Shown: positions 1 through 8,133, counted from the first letter of the stretch. The stretch is 57,083 nucleotides of DNA from an uncultured Thomasclavelia sp. (GCF_944324745.1 NZ_CALUXO010000051.1:1-57083), one strand, 5' to 3'. The notes: generated by a model from the letters alone, not told the origin. A program made the numbers and translations.

Positions 1-270
1 GAAAATGATGATGATTTCTATTTTCGCTGGGCCGTTAAAAAAACCGGGCCTGGCAAAGTTGAACATCAAGTTAAGATCATTGATAAAGAAAATGATGATT
101 TAGTTGAAGAAACCCATGTCCAGCAGACTTATCCAGTTGAAGTATATCTTGATTTATTAAAACAGGCTGGATTTAATGACGTTGAATATTACGGTGAATT
201 TGAAGATTATAAGATTGAAAGTCCAAGAGTTATATTTGTCTGTATCAAAAAACGGGAGGTAACAAAATGA
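1..270 (+). CDS. SAM-dependent methyltransferase, C-terminal part (5' end outside window)
   Basis: Reading frame 1 is open from the window edge to a TGA at 268-270 and encodes about 89 residues. The tail contains the pattern 'DLLKQAGFNDVEYYGEF' followed by a final strand 'RVIFVCIKK', typical of the last strands of class I SAM-dependent methyltransferases of the Methyltransf_25/YqeM kind. The N-terminal SAM-binding motifs are not in the window, so substrate and exact family cannot be given. Its TGA overlaps the ATG of mtnN by 4 bases (ATGA), so the two are translationally coupled. The pairing is sensible, because methyl transfer produces S-adenosylhomocysteine, which MtnN degrades. The family call rests on the C-terminus only. 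Confidence 0.65.
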   Translation, partial: ENDDDFYFRWAVKKTGPGKVEHQVKIIDKENDDLVEETHVQQTYPVEVYLDLLKQAGFNDVEYYGEFEDYKIESPRVIFVCIKKREVTK

Positions 271-974
271 TTGGAATAATTGGAGCTATGGAAGAAGAAG
301 TAGCTGCTTTAAAAGAGCATATGAAGACCAGTGATACTAAAAAAATTCTAGATTGTACTTTTTATCATGGTTATATTGATGAAGATGAAGTTGTACTTTT
401 ACAAGGTGGTATCGGTAAAGTAAATGCAGCAATTTGTACAACGTTACTATTAACTAATTATCAAATTGAATATGTTATTAATATTGGTTCGGCTGGGGGA
501 CTATCATTAATGCAAAATGTTGGTGATATCGTTATTTCTAAGGAAGTTTGTCAACATGATTTTGATATTACTGCTTTTAAAAATCGAGTTATTGGTGAGG
601 TACCTGGTTTACCACCAAAAATTCCAGCCGATCAGGAACTAGTAACTTTAGCCCAAAAAAGTTTAGAAAAATTACAAATAAATAATGAAATTGGTTTAAT
701 CGTTTCTGGTGATCAGTTTATTGATAATCAGGAAATTGTTGATAAAATTAAAAATAATTTTCCTGATGCGAAATGTGCTGAAATGGAAGCTGCTGCTATC
801 GGTCAAACATGTTATAAATTCAATGTCCCATTCATTATTACCAGATCATTGAGCGATGTTTATGGAAAAGGTGATTCATCAGTGCAATTTGATGAATTTT
901 TAGCTAAAGCATCGAAAGCTTCAGCTGATTTATGCTTGTCAATTATCAAAGAAAAGAGAAATTCTCATGTCTAA
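267..974 (+). CDS. mtnN: 5'-methylthioadenosine/S-adenosylhomocysteine nucleosidase
   Basis: This cytoplasmic enzyme cleaves adenine from methylthioadenosine and S-adenosylhomocysteine, detoxifying them and feeding methionine salvage and the AI-2 route. The 235-aa length is normal. The N-terminus 'MIGIIGAMEEEV' is the family signature. Further motifs are 'GGIGKVNAA', 'NIGSAGG', 'SGDQFI', the ribose-binding 'EMEAAAIGQ' and 'SLSD', whose Asp is the catalytic acid. The start ATG at 267 follows GGGAGG at about 253. It overlaps the upstream methyltransferase by 4 nt and the downstream U32 gene by 8 nt, so this is one operon. Nothing is unusual in the sequence. Confidence 0.95.
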   Translation: MIGIIGAMEEEVAALKEHMKTSDTKKILDCTFYHGYIDEDEVVLLQGGIGKVNAAICTTLLLTNYQIEYVINIGSAGGLSLMQNVGDIVISKEVCQHDFDITAFKNRVIGEVPGLPPKIPADQELVTLAQKSLEKLQINNEIGLIVSGDQFIDNQEIVDKIKNNFPDAKCAEMEAAAIGQTCYKFNVPFIITRSLSDVYGKGDSSVQFDEFLAKASKASADLCLSIIKEKRNSHV

Positions 975-3303
975 AATTGAATTACTGGCTCCAGCCGGCA
1001 GTTATGAGGCTCTTGTAGCTGCCGTAGAAAACGGAGCTGATGCCATCTACTTAGGTGGTAATGAATTTAGCGCCCGGGCTTTTGCCACAAATTTTAATCG
1101 TGATGAATTAAAACAGGCAGTTGCTTATAGTCATCTTCGAAATGTAAAAATTTATGTTACGATTAATACTTTATACGAAGATAATCAATTTAAACAATTA
1201 CATGATTATCTTTTGTTTTTGTTGAATATTAATGTTGATGCCTTAATTATTCAAGATATGGGATTGGTCAACTATATTCAAACTTATTTTCCAGAATTTG
1301 AAATTCATTTATCGACGCAAACTAGCATTCGTAATTTAGCTGGTGTTCAATATTTTGAAAATAGAAAAATAAGTCGGGTTGTCTTAGCCCGAGAAAATAC
1401 ATTAGAAGAAATAAAAAAAATTTGCCAGCATACCGATCTAGAAATTGAGGTCTTTGTTCATGGTGCTTTATGTATGTCTTATTCAGGGCAATGTTTGATG
1501 TCATCAATGATTGCTAAACGTAGTGGTAATAAAGGAGCTTGTGGGCAGCCATGTCGGCTAGCATATCAATTAGAAAAGGATGATCAAATTCTTAACGAAA
1601 AACCAGCATATTTATTATCACCTAAAGATTTATGCACTATTGAACATATTGGTGATCTAATTGAGGCCGGAGTAACTTCTTTTAAAATTGAAGGAAGGAT
1701 GAAACGACCTGAATATGTAGCTGTTGTTGTTAAAAACTATCGTCAGGCGATTGATGAATATTTATCAAAGCATACTATATCAAATCAAGATCAATCAATT
1801 TTAGAAATGAAGAAAATGTTTAACCGTGGTTTTACTAATGGCTATATTTTTAATGATCAAAATTTTATGGCCAAAGATTTTCCTGGCAATCGTGGTCTTG
1901 AAGTAGGTAAGGTGGTTAGTTATGATCAAAAAAGAAAACGTATCAAAATCAAGCTTGCAGCTACTCTTAAACAAGGAGATCGCATCTTTTTTCCATCAAT
2001 CGAATTAACGAGAACAATTACAAAGTTATATTTTAAGGGAAAATTAGTTAATCAAGCTGGTAATGGTGATCTTGTAGAAATTGAATTAAAATCACCAATT
2101 AAATCTGATGAGAAAATTTATAAAGTAATCGATAGTGATTTAATTAATCAGGCTCAAAACAGTTATCAAAATTCTCATGTAAAAAATAATATTGCTATAA
2201 CTTTCAATGGTCAAATTAACCAGAATCCAACTTTGACAGTAACATGTCGAGATGTTGAAGTCACTGTTACTTCTAATCAACCAGTTGTTAAAGCTAACAA
2301 TCAACCATTAGATAAAGAGCGTATTAGGCAACAATTAACTAAACTGGGTAATACACCATTTACTAGTAATTCAGTCACAATTAATTTTAGTGATAATGCA
2401 TTTTTTTCAATCAAAGAATTAAACTCAATGCGACGAGAAGCAGTACAACAATTAGAAATTGAACTAACTAAAAATCAAAATTATACTCGTCCATTACCTG
2501 ATAAACCAACTTACCATCTTTTTAAAACGATTAAAGGGATAGATGTTCGAGTATATAATCTAGAGCAACTAGAATCATTAATTGCTGAAGATATTCATCG
2601 CTTTTATTTTCCATTAAATCATCAATTTAAACAGGCTTATATGCTAGCTAAACAATACCATAAACATCTGGTACCTTTTACAGGCTTTTTAGCTGAAAAT
2701 AGAGATTTAATCAAATTTAAACATAGTGATTTATATCCGGAAATTGATCAAATCTTGGTTGGAGATTTTGGCGCATTAAATACCTTTGCTAATAAACAGT
2801 GTCTTTTAGATTTTAATTTTAATTTGTATAACAGTTATGCCTTTGATTATTTCAAAAATCATTCATGTGTCTTATCATTAGAAATGAGTAAAAAAATGAT
2901 CAATGATTTAAAAAATGTACAACAAGAATTAATTTTAACAGTATATGGTAAAAGTATTAATATGCATTTAAAACATTGTATTATTAGTGATTATTATTTC
3001 AATTGTCAAAAAGATCATTGTAATCTTTGTCATCATGGTAATTACAGTTTAGTTGATCGTAAGGGGGAACATTTTACGATCTTAACTGACGATAACTGTA
3101 ATAACTTATTATTTAATAGTCATTACTTATATTTGGAAAATATTAGTGATGTTGATTGTGATTATGTTCTTTTATCTTTTAGCGATGAGTCTGGTCAACA
3201 ATGCCTTAAAGTATTCAACGATTATAAAAATAATATTCTACAAAATAAAACACGTAAAAATATCATTAAAGATAAAATTACAAATGGTTATTTTAATGAC
3301 TAA
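967..3303 (+). CDS. U32 family peptidase-fold protein with DUF3656 (RlhA/YdcP-like)
   Basis: This 778-aa member of peptidase family U32 carries the family signature 'EVFVHGALCMSYSGQC' near residues 160-175, then the Cys-rich stretch 'GNKGACGQPCR'. The middle (roughly residues 380-490) fits DUF3656. The C-terminal quarter has a second Cys/His cluster ('FNCQKDHCNLCHHG') that could bind metal. Members with DUF3656 include Escherichia coli RlhA, which is needed for 5-hydroxylation of a 23S rRNA cytidine. Other U32 proteins act in tRNA hydroxylation or ubiquinone synthesis, so 'peptidase' is probably a misnomer. The gene overlaps mtnN by 8 nt and ends at a terminator hairpin. An RNA-modification role is inference. 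Confidence 0.8.
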   Translation: MSKIELLAPAGSYEALVAAVENGADAIYLGGNEFSARAFATNFNRDELKQAVAYSHLRNVKIYVTINTLYEDNQFKQLHDYLLFLLNINVDALIIQDMGLVNYIQTYFPEFEIHLSTQTSIRNLAGVQYFENRKISRVVLARENTLEEIKKICQHTDLEIEVFVHGALCMSYSGQCLMSSMIAKRSGNKGACGQPCRLAYQLEKDDQILNEKPAYLLSPKDLCTIEHIGDLIEAGVTSFKIEGRMKRPEYVAVVVKNYRQAIDEYLSKHTISNQDQSILEMKKMFNRGFTNGYIFNDQNFMAKDFPGNRGLEVGKVVSYDQKRKRIKIKLAATLKQGDRIFFPSIELTRTITKLYFKGKLVNQAGNGDLVEIELKSPIKSDEKIYKVIDSDLINQAQNSYQNSHVKNNIAITFNGQINQNPTLTVTCRDVEVTVTSNQPVVKANNQPLDKERIRQQLTKLGNTPFTSNSVTINFSDNAFFSIKELNSMRREAVQQLEIELTKNQNYTRPLPDKPTYHLFKTIKGIDVRVYNLEQLESLIAEDIHRFYFPLNHQFKQAYMLAKQYHKHLVPFTGFLAENRDLIKFKHSDLYPEIDQILVGDFGALNTFANKQCLLDFNFNLYNSYAFDYFKNHSCVLSLEMSKKMINDLKNVQQELILTVYGKSINMHLKHCIISDYYFNCQKDHCNLCHHGNYSLVDRKGEHFTILTDDNCNNLLFNSHYLYLENISDVDCDYVLLSFSDESGQQCLKVFNDYKNNILQNKTRKNIIKDKITNGYFND

Positions 3304-3307
3304 TCAA

Positions 3308-3343
3308 AAGATCCTGACAAATTGTTGTTAGGATCTTATTTTA
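3308..3343 (+). terminator. Rho-independent terminator after U32 gene
   Basis: A 13-bp stem (3308-3320 with 3325-3337, one G-T pair) with a 4-base loop is followed by a T-rich run. It lies 4 nt after the U32 stop codon and ends the methyltransferase-mtnN-U32 operon. Confidence 0.85.
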
Positions 3344-3414
3344 ATTAATTCGACAAATTTCTAAATTATCAGATAAACCAGTAGGAAACATCTACCTAAA
3401 TTCGTAAAAGTAAT

Positions 3415-3441
3415 TTACTAAAATACTAAATAGTTTAGTAA
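3415..3441. promoter_or_regulatory. Repeated TACTAAA half-sites, candidate operator of the HTH gene
   Basis: Three copies of TACTAAA lie in 26 bases: direct copies at 3416-3422 and 3424-3430, and an inverted copy at 3434-3440. The second and third form a perfect 7-bp inverted repeat around TAG. The outer pair, TTACTAAA (3415-3422) and TTTAGTAA (3434-3441), is also perfect. The cluster sits about 15 bp upstream of the apparent -35 box of a lone HTH regulator, which fits an autoregulatory operator. Confidence 0.5.
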
Positions 3442-3455
3442 GTTTCAAATAATTA

Positions 3456-3484
3456 TTGCAACAAATTATTGAAAATGCTAAAAT
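3456..3484 (+). promoter_or_regulatory. Predicted sigma-A promoter of HTH gene
   Basis: TTGCAA (3456-3461) and TAAAAT (3479-3484) are separated by 17 bp. The predicted start of transcription is near 3491, which leaves a very short leader that still includes the GGAGG ribosome site at about 3494. The frame can be read from the TTG at 3456, but that codon is the -35 box rather than a start. Confidence 0.45.
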
Positions 3485-3506
3485 TTATTTAGTGGAGGTA
3501 AAAAAG

Positions 3507-3836
3507 ATGATTGATAAGGATTTAGCAGCACGGCTTAAAGCTTATCGTAATTTCAAGCATTTAACTCAAAAAGAAGTGGCCGCATATTTAAAAGTTCCGC
3601 ATTCTGCAATATCAGATATTGAAAACGGAAAAAGAGATATTACTGTTAGTGAATTAAGAATTTTTTCAAATTTATATGGTCGCAGTGTTGAAGAGATAAT
3701 GAGTGGTAAGAAATACGATTATTATAATATTGCCAATATCGCCCGTCTTTTAACTGAATTACCTGATGAAGATTTAAAAGAAATAATGTTTATGATTGAA
3801 TATAAAAGAAAACGTAATGAAACTAAGAAAAAATAA
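3507..3836 (+). CDS. XRE-family helix-turn-helix transcriptional regulator
   Basis: This is a 109-aa cytoplasmic DNA-binding protein. The N-terminal half is a classic Cro/C1 HTH: 'LTQKEVAAYLKVPHSAISDI', then 'ENGKRDITVSELRIFSNLYG', roughly residues 15-60. The C-terminal 45 residues are charged and helical, probably a dimerisation tail. The ATG at 3507 follows GGAGGT at a good distance. Extending upstream to a TTG at 3456 would run through the promoter and has no ribosome site. The gene stands alone between terminators. The repeated TACTAAA site upstream suggests it controls itself. Targets are unknown; there is no toxin, phage or metabolic neighbour to suggest a role. Confidence 0.85.
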   Translation: MIDKDLAARLKAYRNFKHLTQKEVAAYLKVPHSAISDIENGKRDITVSELRIFSNLYGRSVEEIMSGKKYDYYNIANIARLLTELPDEDLKEIMFMIEYKRKRNETKKK

Positions 3837-3910
3837 TCAATTTTATATTTATTGAAATAGAAGCAGGGGATTCGTTAAGATTTAAAACAAAAAGAATTTG
3901 TTTTATCAAG

Positions 3911-3939
3911 AAAAAGAACTAGGAAAACTAGTTCTTTTT
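3911..3939. terminator. Bidirectional terminator between convergent genes
   Basis: A 12-bp perfect stem, AAAAAGAACTAG (3911-3922) with CTAGTTCTTTTT (3928-3939), has a 5-base loop. T-runs lie on both strands. It serves the plus-strand HTH gene and the minus-strand HAD gene. Confidence 0.85.
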
Positions 3940-3941
3940 CA

Positions 3942-4784
3942 TTAATCAATTAATTTTAAATAACGGAAAGCATTATATAAGCCATCATCATTAACATCAG
4001 TCGTTATATAATCAGCGGCTTCCTTAATTTCTTTACCACCATTACCCATAGCAACATTAAAAGCACAACATTCAAACATTGATAGATCAATTTTAGCATC
4101 ACCAAAAGCAATTGTATCTTTACTATCAGCTTTTAGATAATCTAATAATACTTCAATGGCATGACGTTTAGTAATACCAGCAGGACCTAAATCACCATAT
4201 AAAGCAACTTCACCTTTACCGCCCCATGTATTAGCAATTAAATGAGGAAATTCTTTTTTGGAATCTAAATGATCTTGATATGAGCTTAAAATAAAACTTA
4301 TTTTATTAACATCATCCCGATACAAATCTTCACCTTGAAGATGGATAAATCCATCAATAAAACGCTTTGATGATTCTTTAGCATGTGCTAAATCAGCTCC
4401 TTTTCCTTGAGCATATTTTACCATTGTTTCTGGTCCTTGTTCATACATATAGTCATTACAATACATACCACTATTAGCTTCAAGATAGAAACCTAGATGT
4501 CGTTCATTACACCAGTCGACAATATGTTTAACATCTTCTTTTGATAAACCCTGATGCATAACGACTTTTCCATGATCTTCCACATATGCTCCATTACCAC
4601 CGATCATTCCATCAAGTTCACATAAATTCCGTTGTTCAATTTCTGCTTTAGAACATCCAGTACAAATATAAACTTTGTGACCATTTGCTCTAGCCATATC
4701 AACTGCTTTAGCAGCCGAAGCTGGTAATTTAGCATCATAATCAATTAGTGTTCCATCAACATCTAAAAAAACAATTTTACCCAT
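3942..4784 (-). CDS. HAD-superfamily sugar phosphatase (Cof type)
   Basis: This 280-aa hydrolase has the HAD motif I 'DVDGTLI' at the N-terminus, motif II around 'YICTGCS' and motif IV 'GDAKIDLSMF' followed by 'NVAMGNGG', the standard Cof/YbiV-type C2-cap layout. Family members dephosphorylate sugar phosphates and flavin or nucleotide precursors; the substrate cannot be read from sequence. AAAGGAG lies just upstream of the ATG. A weak AT-rich hairpin separates it from the upstream phosphodiesterase gene, and a TATAAT-like -10 (4820-4825) lies in the gap, so it may have its own promoter. The canonical motif II Ser/Thr appears as the Thr of 'CTG'. Confidence 0.88.
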   Translation of the reverse strand: MGKIVFLDVDGTLIDYDAKLPASAAKAVDMARANGHKVYICTGCSKAEIEQRNLCELDGMIGGNGAYVEDHGKVVMHQGLSKEDVKHIVDWCNERHLGFYLEANSGMYCNDYMYEQGPETMVKYAQGKGADLAHAKESSKRFIDGFIHLQGEDLYRDDVNKISFILSSYQDHLDSKKEFPHLIANTWGGKGEVALYGDLGPAGITKRHAIEVLLDYLKADSKDTIAFGDAKIDLSMFECCAFNVAMGNGGKEIKEAADYITTDVNDDGLYNAFRYLKLID

Positions 4785-4846
4785 AAATATATCTCCTTTG
4801 GTTAATCATTATTATTTATATTATAACATGAAAAAATAAAGTTTCT

Positions 4847-5416
4847 TTATTTATTTTTAGTTTGATAGTTATCTAATAATTGTTTAAATTCTTCTAAATA
4901 AATTTTACCATCATTTAAGACTAGCTCTGTACACTCTTCATGGGTTTCATGATTATAATATGCGACATTAACACCATGATCATCAAGTGTAACAATTGCA
5001 TATGTGCCAAAACCATAGGAACCTCGATTGATCATGACACTGCCAGGATTAATTATATATTTAGAATTAATAATTGATAATGATGGAACATGGGTATGTC
5101 CATGAAAACAAATATCAATATTATTATCTACCATATAATCATAAAGAGTCTGATCACCACGATAAACATCATAATAGTGTCCATGAACGATTAAGCAATG
5201 ATAATTTCCAGCTGCAAATCTTATTTCCAAAGGAAAATTAGCATTATCATGATTACCTTTAACAACATAATATTTATTTAATAATGGATCTTCTTTTTCT
5301 AAAGATGAGTCACCACAATGAACATAATAATCCATATTGGGATATTTATCGGTGATCTTTTTAAATAATTCATTTTGAAGATGCGTATCACTTAAAACTA
5401 ATAATTTCATTAACAT
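4847..5416 (-). CDS. Metallophosphoesterase, YfcE/MJ0936 family
   Basis: This 189-aa calcineurin-like phosphodiesterase shows the full metal-binding set: 'LSDTH' near the N-terminus, 'HCGDSS', 'VKGNHDNA', 'VHGHYYD' and 'FHGHTHVP', followed by 'NPGS'. YfcE-type proteins are manganese-dependent phosphodiesterases acting on model substrates in vitro, and the physiological substrate is uncertain. The ATG at 5416 is chosen because AAAGGA lies 7-8 nt upstream; a second in-frame ATG two codons later is also possible. It is transcribed divergently from the PTS EIIB pair and is followed by the HAD phosphatase. Confidence 0.9.
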   Translation of the reverse strand: MLMKLLVLSDTHLQNELFKKITDKYPNMDYYVHCGDSSLEKEDPLLNKYYVVKGNHDNANFPLEIRFAAGNYHCLIVHGHYYDVYRGDQTLYDYMVDNNIDICFHGHTHVPSLSIINSKYIINPGSVMINRGSYGFGTYAIVTLDDHGVNVAYYNHETHEECTELVLNDGKIYLEEFKQLLDNYQTKNK

Positions 5417-5453
5417 TCACATTCCTTTCTAAACTTAAACAGCAGTTATTTTA

Positions 5454-5481
5454 ATCATAACACTTTAAATAACGAAAACAA
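5454..5481 (-). promoter_or_regulatory. Possible promoter of metallophosphoesterase gene
   Basis: On the minus strand TTGTTT (5481-5476) and TATGAT (5459-5454) are spaced by 16 bp, about 40 bp upstream of the start codon. The match to sigma-A consensus is moderate. Confidence 0.35.
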
Positions 5482-5595
5482 AATAATAAATTTTTAATTT
5501 TTTTGCCGTTAAAATTATAAAAGATTTAATCGATAAAATTTGTTTTTTTTATCTTTAAACAACGCAAAAAATAGGGGAAAAGAAACAAGAAAGTG

Positions 5596-5624
5596 TTTAC
5601 ATTCTTGGCTATTCGGTGTAAAAT
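5596..5624 (+). promoter_or_regulatory. Predicted sigma-A promoter of EIIB pair
   Basis: TTTACA (5596-5601) and TAAAAT (5619-5624) are spaced by exactly 17 bp, 35 bp upstream of the first EIIB start codon. No convincing catabolite (cre) site was found around it. Confidence 0.55.
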
Positions 5625-5658
5625 TAGTTTAGGTTGAAAAAAAGGAGTGTATATAATT

Positions 5659-5973
5659 ATGAAAACTATTTTATTAGTATGTTCAGCAGGTATGTCTACT
5701 AGTTTACTAGTAACAAAAATGGAAGGGGCTGCAAAAGAAGCTGGAGTTGAATGCAAAATTTTCGCATTACCATTCTCTGATGCACCTAGAGTATTAGAAG
5801 AAGTTGATTGCATTTTACTTGGCCCACAAGTAAGATTCCAAAAAGCTGCAATCGAAAAATTAGCTGCAGGTCGTAAAGCTGGTCCTATCCCTGTAGACGT
5901 AATCGATATGAGAGATTATGGTACAATGAACGGTAAAGCAGTATTTGAATCTGCAATGAAATTAATTGGATAA
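5659..5973 (+). CDS. PTS EIIB component, lactose/cellobiose family (first copy)
   Basis: This 104-aa phosphocarrier domain belongs to the lactose/cellobiose (LicB/CelA) EIIB family. The N-terminal strand and P-loop 'LLVCSAGMSTSLLVTKME' contain the Cys that takes phosphate from EIIA. 'CILLGPQVRF' and 'IDMRDYGTMNGKAV' are family motifs. The ATG at 5659 is preferred to a GTG at 5647 that abuts the AAAGGAG ribosome site. No EIIA or EIIC gene is adjacent, so it must work with partners encoded elsewhere or be regulatory. It is closely similar to the next gene. The A/T-ending, regular codon use hints at strong expression. Confidence 0.92.
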   Translation: MKTILLVCSAGMSTSLLVTKMEGAAKEAGVECKIFALPFSDAPRVLEEVDCILLGPQVRFQKAAIEKLAAGRKAGPIPVDVIDMRDYGTMNGKAVFESAMKLIG

Positions 5974-5980
5974 TGATAAA

Positions 5981-6004
5981 AAAAGGTATTTTAAGATACC
6001 TTTT
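5981..6004 (+). terminator. Hairpin between the two EIIB genes
   Basis: A 9-bp stem, AAAAGGTAT (5981-5989) with ATACCTTTT (5996-6004), has a 6-base loop. The T-run is mostly inside the stem, so it may be a leaky terminator or an mRNA processing/stability element that sets different levels for the two EIIBs. Confidence 0.55.
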
Positions 6005-6036
6005 ATAATATTGAAGTAATAAAAGGAGATAAAAAT

Positions 6037-6354
6037 ATGGCAACAAGAATTATGTTAGTGTGTGCTGCAGGTATGTCTACTAGTTTATTAGTAACTAAAA
6101 TGGAAGTTGCAGCTAAAGAAGCTGGTGAAGATGTTGAAATCTTTGCATTACCTTTATCTGAAGGTGAAAAAATTATCGATACAGTAGATTGTGTTTTACT
6201 TGGCCCACAAGTAAGATATGCCAAAAAAGAAGTTGAAAAATTAGTAAAAGAAACTGGAAAAGATATTCCATTCGATGTAATCGAAATGAAAGATTACGGT
6301 ATGATGAATGGTAAAGCTGTATACGAATTTGCTAAAAAATTAATGGGTAAATAA
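6037..6354 (+). CDS. PTS EIIB component, lactose/cellobiose family (second copy)
   Basis: This 105-aa paralogue of the preceding gene has the same phosphocysteine loop 'LVCAAGMSTSLLVTKME', 'CVLLGPQVRY' and 'IEMKDYGMMNGKAVYEF'. By eye the two agree at well over half of positions, with differences concentrated in the middle (residues 30-50 and 65-80) that contact EIIA or EIIC. AAAGGAGA lies 7 nt before the ATG. It is followed by a strong terminator, so the transcription unit contains only EIIB genes. Tandem duplication is the simplest origin. Sugar specificity cannot be inferred without the membrane component. Confidence 0.92.
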   Translation: MATRIMLVCAAGMSTSLLVTKMEVAAKEAGEDVEIFALPLSEGEKIIDTVDCVLLGPQVRYAKKEVEKLVKETGKDIPFDVIEMKDYGMMNGKAVYEFAKKLMGK

Positions 6355-6357
6355 TTC

Positions 6358-6386
6358 AAAATGGGTAATAACTACCCATTTTTATT
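6358..6386 (+). terminator. Rho-independent terminator after EIIB pair
   Basis: A 10-bp stem, AAAATGGGTA (6358-6367) with TACCCATTTT (6373-6382), has a 5-base loop and is followed by a T-run. It starts 3 nt after the stop codon. Confidence 0.88.
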
Positions 6387-6426
6387 TTGCATTTCTATAA
6401 TTAGGGTTTTATAATAATAATTACTA

Positions 6427-6450
6427 TGATATAATAACCTAAAAATTAGG
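6427..6450 (+). promoter_or_regulatory. Extended -10 promoter and small dyad before ACT/DUF711 genes
   Basis: TGATATAAT (6427-6435) is an extended -10 element; the -35 region is poor, as expected for this promoter type. Immediately downstream CCTAA (6438-6442) and TTAGG (6446-6450) form a 5-bp inverted repeat whose right arm runs into the ribosome site TTAGGAGG. It could be a small operator, or chance. Confidence 0.5.
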
Positions 6451-6463
6451 AGGTAATTGATTA

Positions 6464-6736
6464 ATGCAAAAGGGAATTATTACTGTTGTTGGAAAGGATC
6501 AGGTAGGAATTATTGCCAAGGTTTGTACATTTTTAGCCGAAAAAGAAGTCAATATTTTAGACATTTCACAAACAATAATTCAAGGTTATTTTAATATGAT
6601 GATGATCGTTGAATTAACTTCTATTATTGATAAATTTGGCGCTGTCTGTGATGAATTAGATAAATTAGGTAATGAAATTGGTGTTAATATCAAGTTACAA
6701 CATGAAGATATTTTCAATAAAATGCACCGGATTTAA
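6464..6736 (+). CDS. ACT domain protein, UPF0237 family
   Basis: This 90-aa protein is a single ACT domain: '[20 protein letters not shown]' then '[20 protein letters not shown]', with the glycine at the beta1-alpha1 turn typical of amino-acid binding. It belongs to the UPF0237/GcvR-like small ACT proteins, which in Firmicutes are almost always encoded immediately upstream of a DUF711 (UPF0210) gene, as here (11-nt gap). It is cytoplasmic. Function is unproven; sensing of an amino acid or one-carbon compound for the partner protein is inference. AGGAGG lies before the ATG. Confidence 0.9.
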   Translation: MQKGIITVVGKDQVGIIAKVCTFLAEKEVNILDISQTIIQGYFNMMMIVELTSIIDKFGAVCDELDKLGNEIGVNIKLQHEDIFNKMHRI

Positions 6737-6747
6737 GGAGATGGAAG

Positions 6748-8112
6748 ATGATAAATTTATTTGAAGTTGCCGAAACTAATAAAATGATTGAACAGGAAAA
6801 TCTTGATGTTCGAACTATTACCTTAGGAATCAGTTTATTAGATTGTATGGATAAAGATGTTGATGTAGTATGCGAAAATATCTATAAGAAAATTACCACT
6901 GTAGCCAAGAATTTGGTAGCTACTGGTGAACAGATCGAAATGAAATATGGTATTCCAATTGTAAATAAACGAATTTCAGTTACACCAATTGGATTTATCG
7001 GTGCTAACTCATGTAAAACAACGGCTGATTTTGTTAAAATTGCTAAAACATTAGATAAATGCGCTCAAGAAACCGGTGTTAATTTTATCGGTGGTTACAG
7101 TGCTATTGTTTCTAAAGGAATGACTAAAGCTGAAGAGTTATTAATTCGTTCGATACCTGAAGCAATGAAAGTAACTAATAATGTTTGTAGTTCGGTCAAT
7201 GTTGGTTCAACTAAAACCGGGATCAATATGGATGCTGTAAAGTTAATGGGCGAAATAATTCATGATACTGCTGACTTAACTAAAGAAAATGATTCAATCG
7301 GTTGTGCTAAACTAGTAGTATTATGTAATGCTCCTGATGATAATCCATTTATGGCTGGAGCTTTCCATGGTGTCAGTGAAGCTGATGCAATTATCAATGT
7401 TGGTGTAAGTGGCCCAGGGGTTGTTAAAACTGCTATTAATAGCGCTAAAGGAAAAGATTTTGGTGAGTTATGTGAAATTATTAAGAAAACGGCTTTTAAA
7501 ATTACTCGTGTTGGTCAATTAGTAGCCTTAGAAGCTTCAAAAGCTTTAAATGTTCCATTTGGTATTATTGATTTATCATTAGCACCAACTCCAGCAATTG
7601 GTGATAGTATTGCTGATTGTTTAGAGGGAATGGGATTAGAAAGTGTAGGAGCTCCGGGTACTACTGCAGCACTTGCTATTTTAAATGATCAAGTAAAAAA
7701 AGGTGGTGTCATGGCCTCTAGTTATGTTGGTGGTTTAAGTGGTGCCTTTATTCCAGTTAGTGAAGATCAAGGAATGATCAATGCGGTGAATCGTGGCGCT
7801 TTAACACTAGAAAAACTTGAATCAATGACTTGTGTTTGCTCAGTGGGACTTGATATGATTGCTATTCCAGGAAAAACTTCTTCAGCGACTATTTCGGGTA
7901 TAATTGCTGATGAAATGGCCATTGGAATGATTAATCAAAAAACTACTGCTGTTAGAATTATTCCGGTAATTGGAAAAGATGTTGGTGAAGTAGTTGAATT
8001 TGGAGGATTATTAGGATATGCTCCAATAATGCCAGTTAATCAATTTAACTGTGATGAATTTATTAATCGTGGTGGTCGTATTCCAGCACCAATTCATAGT
8101 TTTAAAAATTAA
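6748..8112 (+). CDS. UPF0210 / DUF711 protein (PFL-like fold)
   Basis: This 454-aa protein has the expected full length for UPF0210. Recognisable features are the start '[20 protein letters not shown]', the glycine-rich 'GVSGPGVVK' and '[14 protein letters not shown]', and the C-terminal '[14 protein letters not shown]', which is nearly invariant in the family. Family members have a pyruvate formate-lyase-like barrel, but no glycyl-radical motif is visible and no activity has been assigned. The gene follows the ACT protein by 11 nt with AAGGAG before the ATG, forming the conserved two-gene module. Its stop codon overlaps the terminator stem. Confidence 0.9.
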   Translation: MINLFEVAETNKMIEQENLDVRTITLGISLLDCMDKDVDVVCENIYKKITTVAKNLVATGEQIEMKYGIPIVNKRISVTPIGFIGANSCKTTADFVKIAKTLDKCAQETGVNFIGGYSAIVSKGMTKAEELLIRSIPEAMKVTNNVCSSVNVGSTKTGINMDAVKLMGEIIHDTADLTKENDSIGCAKLVVLCNAPDDNPFMAGAFHGVSEADAIINVGVSGPGVVKTAINSAKGKDFGELCEIIKKTAFKITRVGQLVALEASKALNVPFGIIDLSLAPTPAIGDSIADCLEGMGLESVGAPGTTAALAILNDQVKKGGVMASSYVGGLSGAFIPVSEDQGMINAVNRGALTLEKLESMTCVCSVGLDMIAIPGKTSSATISGIIADEMAIGMINQKTTAVRIIPVIGKDVGEVVEFGGLLGYAPIMPVNQFNCDEFINRGGRIPAPIHSFKN

Positions 8113-8133
8113 AAGACGAACTTTCGTCTTTTT
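8111..8133 (+). terminator. Rho-independent terminator after DUF711 gene
   Basis: A 9-bp stem, AAAAGACGA (8111-8119) with TCGTCTTTT (8124-8132), has a 4-base loop. The stop codon TAA (8110-8112) is partly inside the stem. Confidence 0.85.

Noticed and set aside
3456-3506. N-terminal extension of the HTH regulator from TTG
   Set aside because: The TTG is the predicted -35 box, there is no ribosome site, and the ATG at 3507 has GGAGGT.
3884-3904. AAAACAAA/TTTGTTTT dyad after the HTH gene
   Set aside because: It is all A/T except one pair and weak compared with the strong bidirectional terminator 7 bases later.
4785-4846. Start-codon dyad at the HAD phosphatase gene (ATAAATA/TATTTAT)
   Set aside because: The seven A/T pairs are expected by chance in this DNA; it is not counted with the strong start-codon repeats.
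5526-6224. Minus-strand open frames opposite the EIIB genes
   Set aside because: They mirror each other because the two EIIB genes are paralogous; there is no start signal and no protein-like features.
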